Shown: positions 57,093 through 64,000 of the stretch, piece after piece
Position numbering within the stretch: the stretch's first letter is position 1
Layout: every line of letters begins with the position of its first letter
Source of the DNA: Aureococcus anophagefferens
Taxonomy: Eukaryota > Sar > Pelagophyceae > Pelagomonadales > Pelagomonadaceae
DNA length: 64,000 bases
Reading direction: 5' to 3'
Assembly: GCF_000186865.1 (NCBI RefSeq)
Contig: NW_008705590.1
Span: forward strand, 199,534 to 263,533
Program-made: the position numbers and the translations under genes
The notes under the pieces: model-generated
Database searches by the model: none
What the model saw: only the letters and a program-made list of their open reading frames with translations
Told to the model about the DNA's origin: nothing

Positions 57093-59020
57093 ATGTCGAC
57101 GCCTACGAAGGACATCTGCATCGTGTGCAACGGGCCGACGATCTTGCCAACCGGGAACGAGCAGCTTGCCGTGTTTATTTGCGAAGGTTGCGCCGGAGAA
57201 GTTCACGGAAAGTGCTCGGGTCTTTGGGCGACGCCAGCGAATCAAGAAGCGCACTACTATTGCGCGACCTGCCTCGCGGACGGCGCTTACACTGGAACGA
57301 ATCCGATTACGCCCACGCCTGGAGTCCGCGGGCGCGATCCCGTACTGGGTTCCGCGAGCGCGAAACGCTACTACTTGGGTGACAACCCGGAATATGAGTA
57401 CGAAGCGTTCGACGTGCGCGGGCCGATCGTGCAGCTCAAATGCGTGAAGGCGCCGGGCGGGCGCGCGAAGGTGTGGATCGGGGAGTACGCCGCGGCGTCT
57501 CCGCGCGCGCGTGTTTCGGGACGACCGCAGTCACCGCGCGCATCCACAGGCCCAAGGCGGTCCACTGGGAGGAGCTCACGGAGGTCGGCGCGGCGCTGTC
57601 GCCGCGGACGCGCCGGCCTACGGACCGCTTTTATCAGCGAGAGGCGCCGCGGCCCAAGGTGCGCCGCCTCGAGCGCGCGGACACGGAGCCTTTGGAAGAG
57701 GTCCGCGGCCTCGCGGCGCGCGCCGACGAGGGCCGCGCGTCTCCCCACGAGGGCGACGACCTCGAGGGCGACGATCTCGCGCCGCCGCCCGAGGGCGCGG
57801 ACCTGCCGCCGGCGGACGAGGGCGAGGACTCCGCGGCCGAGGAATTCGACCGCAAGTCGGCGCCGCGATTCTCCCCCGCGGCGGCCGCGCGGCTCCAGGA
57901 AGCCCTCGAAGTCGCACAGGCGGAGTCGAGCCTCGCCGCGCCGCCGGGGCGGTGGTTCGAGCCCGGCCAGGAGGCGCGGAAAATCCTGCTCGGGACGCGC
58001 GTCCGCGGGATCGAGTACGAGGGCGCGCACCTCAACGTCGACGCGCTCTCGCGGGCGCGCGTGCTGGTGCTGGAAGAAGAAGCGGCCATCTCGAGCACGG
58101 TCGACGACCCATTGCGTTTGAATGACGCGCGGCTTCAACCCGGCATCCTCTGTGAAAAGTACGACTGGACGAAGATCGACGACGAGTCAGACGTCGCCAT
58201 CGTCGTCGAGTGCACGGGCGCGGTCGACTTCTTCCTGCTGGCGCTGTCCGTGTCGGGATCCGTCTCGTCGGCGACGCGCTGCAAGGGCGCGAGTCTGCAG
58301 ACCGCCGACTTTCGGGCGGCAAAGCTCATCGCTAAGCTCAATCACTTCTCCGTCGAGGATTTGCTGGAGAAGTTTCGAGAGCACGCGCCGCGCCAAGAAC
58401 GTTCGCGGCATCGGGTCTCGGACGGATCCATGTATTGTTTCGGCATGCGCTGCGACGCCCGCGACGGCAACACGTTTAGCAGCTATTCCGCGAAAGAAGA
58501 TCTTAAGGCGGACCAAGCCGCGCTCGTTGCCATCGCGTACCAGAATAAGATGCTTGGCGACATCGAAGCGCTCCTTCTCCCTCCGGTCGGCGACGCTCGG
58601 AAACGGCATCTCGCCCTCGCGGACGAGAACCTGAAGCAGTACGGGAAACGCGCGATGATGATCGAAGATAATCCCGGGGGATTGGATGGCTCCGCGTCGC
58701 CCGCCCACGCGTTCACGCGCGGCTACGGCGTCCAGCTGCACCAGGAGATGAGCTCGTCGCTGCCCGAGACCATCTCCTGGCCCGGCGGCCAGGACGCCGC
58801 GCGCGAGCTCGCCGACGGCGCGCTGTGCTTCGCGATCCTCGACGCGGGCGTGCTCCTCGACGTCGGCGAGTCCGCAAAGGGCAGCGGCCGCGTCTGCATC
58901 ATCCCCGGCGACACGTGGCACGCGACCCTGCGCTGCCTCGACGACTCCGGGCGCTACCACAAGGTCGTCGGCACGAGCCTCCTGTCGAAGAACAACCTCC
59001 TGCCGGCGGAGGACGACTAG
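57093..59020 (+). CDS. PHD-finger protein of unknown function
   Basis: Two exons (57093-57484 and 57550-59020) with a 65 bp GT-AG phase-2 intron, 620 residues. Residues ~5-60 form a C4HC3 PHD-type zinc finger: CIVCNG, FICEGCAGEVHGKC, and HYYCATCLADG. The aromatic-cage position carries a Trp (CSGLW), so histone-tail or other peptide recognition is plausible. The remainder has no recognised domain: an acidic linker (GDDLEGDDLAPPPEGAD), then globular-looking sequence with RCDARDGNTFSSYSAKEDLK and a C-terminal hydrophobic region. Parts of the second exon are less GC-rich and richer in Lys, Asn and Ile codons than neighbours. Confidence 0.65.
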
Positions 59021-59082
59021 CGCGCGAGGCGCGCCAATGTACACACAGCCGCACCCACGCTTAATGTAAGAGCCACACCCCC

Positions 59083-61408
59083 TCAGAGCCCCGCGCGCCA
59101 GTTGCCGACGAGCTCGGACACGTAGAGGACGCGGTTGTAGAGGCGTGCGCTCTTGACGACGTCGCCCGCGGCTACGGTCGCCGCCGCGCCGACGTCGCCG
59201 AGCGCCGGCGGGAAGAAGGCCCAGCCCTTTGGCCAGCCGTCGTTGGGCCCGCCGTCGCAGAGCTTGCCGTCGACGGCGAAGAGGATCATCTTGGGCCCGC
59301 CGTCCGCTATTGCCGCGACGTGGTGGTCGCCCGGCGCCTTCAGCCGCGTCGCGCACGTCGGGTCCGTCCAGTGGACGCCCCAGACGCCGGCCGTGTCGTT
59401 GAGGAGGAGCGACACCGTGCCGTTGGCGAAGCCGGTCAGGCGCGCGCCCGCGCCCGCGGCGTCCGTCGCGTCGACGAGGACCGCGGCGCCGGCGACGGCC
59501 GCGAGGCTAGAGACCCAGGCATCAATCGTAAAACCGTAGCGGTCGGACGTGTAGTTCATGAAGTTCGGCAGCGCGCCCGCCGGGAGCGGCGCCGGCGCGG
59601 AGCTCTCCCAGACCACACCCGCCGTCGCGACGGTCTTGGCGGCGTTTTGGCCGTAGAGGCCCTCGAGGAGCGCCGGGGCCACCTCGTGGGTCTTGACCTC
59701 GGAGCCCGGCGCGCCCTTGTAGGCCTCCGTGATGTAGACTTTGCCGCCGTCGGTGACGACGTCGGGGTAGCCGTGGAACTTGCTGTGGACGCGGTCGTAG
59801 AGCGCGAGCTCCGGCTGGCTCCACTTGATCGTGCCGCCGGCCTCGCGGCCGACGGTGAGCCACATGTTGTTGCGGTCCGACACGGTCGCCGCCGCGGCGA
59901 AGGCGCCGAGGGGCTCCGTGTTGTAGTAGGTCATGAGCCAGAGGCCGTTGGGCTGCTTCTTGGGGCTCAGCGGGCCCCGGGGCTGCTTCACCCAGGCCTC
60001 GGACCCGGACGCCCACGTGTCCTCGTAGACGGCGTAGGAGCTGTTCGTCCAGGCGTCCAGGCTCGAGAACTTGGAGGTCGTCGTCCGCGCGTGGCCCATG
60101 TAGCCCTGGTCCGTGCGCCAGAAGAGCGCGAGCTTCGCGTCGCCGTCGAAGGGCAGCACGTGCGGCTCCTCGGTGACGCGGCTCGGCGAGTCGTAGGCGC
60201 CGACGGCGCCGATGCCTGCGGAGGACGACGGGGTCGGATCGCGACTCCGGGCGGGGAAAGGGACGGGGGGAGGCGTCGCGCGACGGGGTCGGATCGCTCC
60301 GCGGAAATAGGAGGGGGCCCGCCGCGCGACGCCGGCCGATGCCGTGGTCGTCGTCCGGCCACATCTCCCAGGTCACCTTCGTCGGGTCGTCCTCCGACAG
60401 CAGGTTCCTCGACGCGAGGACGAAGATCTCCTCGGGCGCGGCGACCGCGTACGTGCCGATCTTCGTGAACGCGAAGAGCGCGGTGCCGTCGTCGAGGACC
60501 TTGACGTGGTCGACCTGCCACATGATCTGGACGTCGCCCGTGCCGTTCTTCGATTTGCTGAAGGAGTTGACGGATTCGATGTAGCCGTAGGGCACGGGGA
60601 TCTCGTAGTGGTCCTCGCTCCACGTCGCGCCCTCGTCGTCGCTGTACTTCCAGACGAACGCGCCGAGCATGTCCGCGCGGAAGCTCGTCGACGGCGCGGC
60701 GCCGGGCAGGTGGCTCACGTTGTGCACGTTCTGGATCCAGACGGCGAAGACGCGGGACCCGTCGGGCCGCGCGACGACGGACCCGTAGGCCGAGACCTGG
60801 GCCGTCGTCGCGTTGCTGTAGGGCTCCAAGGCGACGAAGTCCGTCCACGTCTTCCCCCGGTCCGTGGAGCGCATGCCGACCATGTGCTCGCCGGGGCTGC
60901 CCTCGGCCCAGCGGGGCGCGGCGATGTAGGTCATGACGCAGCTCCACGTGCCGGAGGGGAGCACGGCGCAGTACGGCTGGCACGAGTAGCCGCCGTCCCG
61001 CAGCGTCAGGCCGTTGGGGATCCAGCGCGGGTCGAGGAGCGGGTCCGCGGCGGGCGGCGGCGGCGGCGCGTAGCCGGTCGGGTCGAAGGCCATGAGCCGG
61101 AACTCGCCGCCGCACGTCTCGGTCGCGTTGCCCACGCACGGATCGTCGCACTCGGCGAGCGGCGCCGCGGCCGACGCGTTCGCCAGCGCGTGGCCGCAGG
61201 AGCACGCGTGGCCCGCCTCGACGCCGGCGACCTCGTAGTCGAGCGCGCGGCACTGGGCCGCGCAGTAGCGCACGGTGAGCGCGGCGCAGTCGCCGGTGCC
61301 GGCCTCGCAGACGACGTGGGGCAGCTGGCGGGCGTCGACGCGGTCGACGTAGCACCGCGGCGCGGCCGCGGCGGCGCCGACGAGCAGGGCTACGAAGACT
61401 GAGTGCAT
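59083..61408 (-). CDS. Secreted WSC-domain sialidase-like protein with LamG-like C-terminus
   Basis: Two exons (60343-61408 and 59083-60215), 732 residues. A signal peptide (MHSVFVALLVGAAAAAP) precedes a WSC carbohydrate-binding domain (~18-108) with its Cys pattern (CAAQCRALDYEVAGVEAG, CSCG, CDDPCVGNATETCGG). A sialidase-like beta-propeller (~130-530) follows, with Asp boxes STDRGKTWTDF and SDDEGATWSED, CVMTYIAAPRW, and HGYPDVVTDGGKVYITEAYK. The last ~180 residues (GFTIDAWVSSLAAVAGAAVL ... HHVAAIADGG) resemble a laminin-G/concanavalin domain. It may bind and cleave surface or environmental glycans; exact specificity, and whether the catalytic Arg triad is complete, cannot be settled by eye. 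N-glycosylation sequons are frequent. Confidence 0.78.
60216..60342 (-). mobile_element. Introner-like intron with 8 bp target duplication (127 bp)
   Basis: On the minus strand the intron starts GCATCGGCC and ends CTCCGCAG, and the next exon starts GCATCGGCGCC. The perfect 8 bp direct repeat GCATCGGC flanks it exactly as in the two introner families, and the repeat supplies the GC donor. The interior is unrelated to those families. It contains GCGATCCGACCCCGTCG twice in direct orientation. Splicing gives DDHGIGAVGAYDSP. A third family or a coincidence are both possible. Confidence 0.6.
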
Positions 61409-61544
61409 CGTGCGACGAGATCCGCGATGGCGGCGACGACGGCGAGAACAGGGCTGCCACGAGAAGGCAGTTTCTGAGGCGCCAAGAAGCCTTCAACGTG
61501 ATGAACTTGAAGTGGATCGTTGAGAGAACGACTCTGGGTTGGGG

Positions 61545-62773
61545 TCACAGCGCGTCGTTACCGCCGCGCGCGCGGCCCCGGTCGTCGCGCGCGAGGAGGT
61601 CCCCGAGGGGGTCCTCGGCGCGGATCTTGCCGTCGAGCATGTCCTGGACGGAGAACTGGGACTTGAACTTGTCGCTCGACTCGAGGAACTTCTGCATCAC
61701 GGCGTCGTCGACGTCCATGCCGTCGTCGCGCGTCCAGTCGACGTCGCCGACGAGCGCGCCCGCGGTCTCCGCGGCCGCGGCCTCGCGCGCGCGGCGGTCG
61801 CGCGCGGCCGCGCGGGCCGCGCGGAAGGCGGCGACCTTGGCGCGGAGGCGCAGGGGCGACGTGAAGCGCCAGGGCGCGGGCTCGGCGAGCACGGAGAGCG
61901 CGTCGCCGTCGGGCTTCCGGTCGACCTGGGCAGCAAAAGGGTGCGAAATTCCCAACTTCAAAGGCTCCTATCTCGGTCGTTTTCCGCTCGTTTCGGCTGA
62001 TTTTTGGACGAGCGATCATCTCTCGGAGCGCTCTCGAAGCATAGGTGCTGTTTCCGAAACGCGCGCGCGCGGAACGCTCACGTTGAAGCGACGTTGAATC
62101 ACCCTTGTGCTGCCCTCCGGTCGACGATCACGAGGACGTCGGTCGCGAGGTACATGACGACGAGGTCGCGGGCCCGCGGTGGCGCGAGGCGCGGCAGGGG
62201 CAGCGTCAGGCCGAACACCCGGACGTACATGCCGCCCCAGAAGCGGGGCGCGAGCGCGAGCGTCGCCGAGTCCCGCGGCGACCCGTCGGCGGCCGCGCCG
62301 AACGCGAGGAGCGGCCCGAGCACGCGCGCCTCGCGCTCGACGACGAGGCCGCCGGTCCGCGCGCTCGGCCGGAAGCGCGCGAACGTCGGGAAGAGTCGCC
62401 GCAGGGGCAGCAGCTCCTCCCAGGCCCCCTGGCCCGCGAGCAGCGTCGAGCTCGACCGGTCGGTGACGCCGTTGTTCGTCGCGACGAGCACGTCGATGTC
62501 GCGGCCGATGGCGCCGAGCGACGCCGCGGCGTCGGCCCGCCGCAGCGCGCCGACGACCCGCTCCTCGATGCCCACGACCTTGTCCTGGACGCGGTTCAGG
62601 CGCAGCTGGCCGCTGATCCACGTCTCGTAGTCCGCGTCGCTCGCCGCCTCGAGGCCGCCGACGGGCCGCTCGGCGCACTGCGGGCCGAGCCGCGGCGCCG
62701 GCGACCGCGGCGCCGTGTAGGCCGCGGCGCAGGCCGCGAAAGAAACCGCGGCCAAGCGCGAAATTCTCGCCAT
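61545..62773 (-). CDS. Plastid PAP/fibrillin-like protein (tentative)
   Basis: Two exons (62126-62773 and 61545-61925) split by an introner, 342 residues. The N-terminus MARISRLAAVSFAACAAAYT is a signal peptide followed by a basic Pro-rich region. The central part (~60-230) has alternating helices and strands that loosely match plastid lipid-associated (PAP/fibrillin) proteins: LRLNRVQDKVVGIEERVV, then RFRPSARTGGLVV, and the strand MYLATDVLVIVDRKPDG, which would correspond to the PAP Y-L-D-x-D-L-R-I-x-R-G end. The C-terminal ~110 residues are Ala/Arg/Asp-rich with SDKFKSQFSVQDMLDGKI. The family assignment is weak; the gene structure is strong. Confidence 0.6.
61926..62125 (-). mobile_element. 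Introner, family 1 (200 bp, forward relative to its gene)
   Basis: Phase-0 intron on the minus strand with a GT donor from the perfect 9 bp duplication GTCGACCGG. Ends (minus strand) AGGGCAGCACAAGGG and CCTTTTGCTGCCCAG. The interior is the same as the forward copies in the plus-strand genes. Splicing gives VLVIVDRKPDG. The only family member here in a minus-strand gene. Confidence 0.95.
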
Positions 62774-62868
62774 GCTCACTTTGGCGGGCAACTTGAATGC
62801 GTCAAGGTTCGCATCAACTTGCGATGTTGAACCGACGCCTTGCCCCCCCCCAAAAACGGAAGCGAAGC

Positions 62869-63592
62869 CTATGCGCCCTCGGCGAGCGCCGCGAGGGCCT
62901 GGAGGAGCGCCTGGCACCGGGCGTGGTCCTTGAGGTAGAGGAACCCGACGAGGCACTCGAGGCCGGACGCGTCCTGGTAGACGCGCTTCTCGAGGCGCAT
63001 GGGCCCGCGGCGCGAGACGGCCTGCGCGGGGCGCGCGTCGACGCGGGCGGCGAAGGGCGACGCACGCCGGGCGCCCGCGTTGCGCCCGCGCTTGAACCAC
63101 GCGGCCTCGGCCTCCGTGAGCTCGAAGCCGTCGTCCGCGGGCCCCGCGAGGAGCTTCCCGATGGCCTCGGCCTGCGCCTCGGCCCGGATGGCCTCGACGA
63201 CCTGCGCGGGCGGCGGTCGCCGCGGCGGCGGCCGCGGCGGGGCGCCCGCGCGCGCCCGTTTCTGCTGGTCCACGAGCTTCACGGGCGGCCACAACGTCCT
63301 CGAGCGCCAGAAGAGCTCGAGGACGCTGTCGCCGACGTAGGCCAGCGTGTTCGGCGACAGGCGGCCGATGTCGCCTGCGACGCGCGCGCGTCGCGGCCGC
63401 GGCGCGCGGCGCTTGGCAACTCACTCGGCGCGACGGCGGCGCCGCTGCCCTGAAGCCCATGAACAGCTCCGCGTCGGCCGCGGCGCGCGGGCGCGTGCGA
63501 CAGGCGCCGGTGCTGCCGTGCAGCAACGCGCTCGCGGTGTGCAGCATTGCGACGGCGGCAATAACATGGGCGAAGTGCTTCTCTCGTGCCAT
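62869..63592 (-). CDS. Mini-ribonuclease III (MrnC-like), plastid-targeted
   Basis: Two exons (63421-63592 and 62869-63374) with a 46 bp GT-AG phase-1 intron, 225 residues. Exon 1 supplies a signal peptide (HVIAAVAMLHTASALLHG) and a transit-like region. The RNase III catalytic domain without dsRBD follows: LSPNTLAYVGDSVLELFWRS (the catalytic Gly-Asp), then LTEAEAAWFKRGRNAGARR and DASGLECLVGFLYLKDHARC (the second acidic site, Glu in LECLVGFLYL). This is the Mini-III plan; in bacteria and plant plastids such enzymes trim 23S rRNA or degrade introns. It joins the XRN-dsRBD gene as a second putative plastid RNA nuclease in the window. Confidence 0.85.
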
Positions 63593-63689
63593 CGCAAAGT
63601 GCCTCCGACCTTCGATGTGTTGACGTTCAATATGACGTTCAACGCGTCGTTGGAAACCCCACATTTTTCTCGTGTCCAACCCTGCCCGA

Positions 63690-63788
63690 CACCCGTGCTG
63701 CCCATCCCATTGCAGCAGCTCGGCGCACCCCCCCCCCCCCATCGCCCCATTGCAGCAGCTCGGCGCTACCCCCGCCCCCATTGCAGCC
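63690..63788 (+). repeat. Tandem repeat in the promoter of the last gene
   Basis: Three copies of (C)CCATTGCAGC, two of them extended by AGCTCGGCG, separated by poly-C or CCCCGCCC spacers. The last copy ends six bases before the start codon. Confidence 0.8.
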
Positions 63789-64000
63789 ATGTCCGACGAT
63801 GAGGCCCGCACGGACACCGTCGATTTGCTGCATTCCTATCCCCATCACCAGCCGAAGACCGGCAGCGACTTCATCGAGAGCGAGTACTACACGAGCCTCA
63901 TCTACCTCGCGGCCATCGTCGGCGGCATCGGCGTCATCCTCCTCGTGGTCCACGCGCTCTACCGCATCTGCCTCGCGTGCCGGAGCTGCTGCTGCCGCCG
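63789..64000 (+). CDS. Membrane protein, truncated by the window end
   Basis: A plus-strand start (ATG at 63789) opens a frame that runs without a stop to the last base. It encodes MSDDEARTDTVDLLHSYPHH, then YYTSLIYLAAIVGG and IGVILLVVHALYRICLACRS, followed by a Cys cluster (CRSCCCR). The N-terminus is acidic and probably extracytoplasmic or cytosolic; one clear TM helix (~37-60) is followed by a Cys/Arg-rich stretch that could be palmitoylated. Third-position GC bias fits a real gene. Family not recognised. Confidence 0.65.
   Translation, partial: MSDDEARTDTVDLLHSYPHHQPKTGSDFIESEYYTSLIYLAAIVGGIGVILLVVHALYRICLACRSCCCR

Noticed and set aside
57440..57550. Very short (20 bp) intron option in the PHD gene at 57511-57530
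   Set aside because: Too short to splice. The 65 bp alternative 57485-57549 keeps phase and has GT-AG ends.

Overview
This looks like nuclear DNA of a photosynthetic stramenopile, most likely a pelagophyte close to Aureococcus (inference). Four things point there: very GC-rich sequence with strongly GC3-biased genes; several products with heterokont-type plastid presequences (a signal peptide followed by an Ala/Gly-Phe-Ala-Pro-like site); a TPK-type K+ channel, a GNT-I and a CEP104-like protein beside plastid proteins; and many near-identical ~200 bp introns that behave like DNA-transposon 'introners', a feature I recall being reported for Aureococcus and Micromonas. There are no operons, Shine-Dalgarno sites or CRISPR arrays. 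Genes are packed tightly on both strands, and several convergent pairs are separated by only 7-11 bp. Two 50-N assembly gaps occur, at 847-896 and 53418-53467.

Layout. 1-1229: nothing firm, plus a gap. 1230-7000: a FAM210-like mitochondrial protein, a two-pore K+ channel with EF hands, a small unknown protein, a cupin, a plastid ClpS, a disordered protein and an HVA22/REEP protein. 7212-19900: a CEP104-like protein ending in a CaaX box, a C-type-lectin membrane protein, an EF-hand/ubiquitin-E2-variant fusion, an unknown membrane protein, a VOC protein, a SHAQKHF MYB factor and a PTRHD1-type peptidyl-tRNA hydrolase. 20089-23915: an NRPS-like gene (adenylation, carrier, hexapeptide and NeuD/PglD-like acyltransferase domains) cut by four introners and flanked by ~40 bp repeats. 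24266-43489: one giant gene for a ~5,900-residue protein with a Cys-rich tandem-repeat ectodomain, one TM helix and a very long coiled-coil tail; it carries four introners and an apparent frameshift. 43559-54912: a CbiX/SirB-like chelatase, a CEP57-like coiled coil, a plastid-type XRN nuclease with two dsRBDs, a 2OG-dioxygenase/sulfotransferase fusion, an MDR oxidoreductase, GNT-I and a disordered phosphoprotein-like gene. 55468-64000: a TBC RabGAP, a PHD-finger protein, a WSC-sialidase, a PAP/fibrillin-like plastid protein with an introner, a plastid Mini-RNase III, and the 5' end of a membrane protein cut by the window edge.

Themes. The clearest system is the introners. I find ten copies in two related families. 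Nearly all are flanked by 8-9 bp direct duplications that begin with GT or GC, so the duplicated target itself supplies the 5' splice site. They occur in both orientations and only inside coding genes. A further intron, in the sialidase gene, shows the same 8 bp duplication without family similarity. Other notable content is plastid RNA processing (XRN with dsRBDs, Mini-RNase III, peptidyl-tRNA hydrolase), cell-surface glycan chemistry (GNT-I, WSC-sialidase, dioxygenase-sulfotransferase, NeuD-like acyl transfer) and several unusual domain fusions. Splice sites below were deduced by reading-frame and phase agreement and by domain continuity; no transcript data were available.
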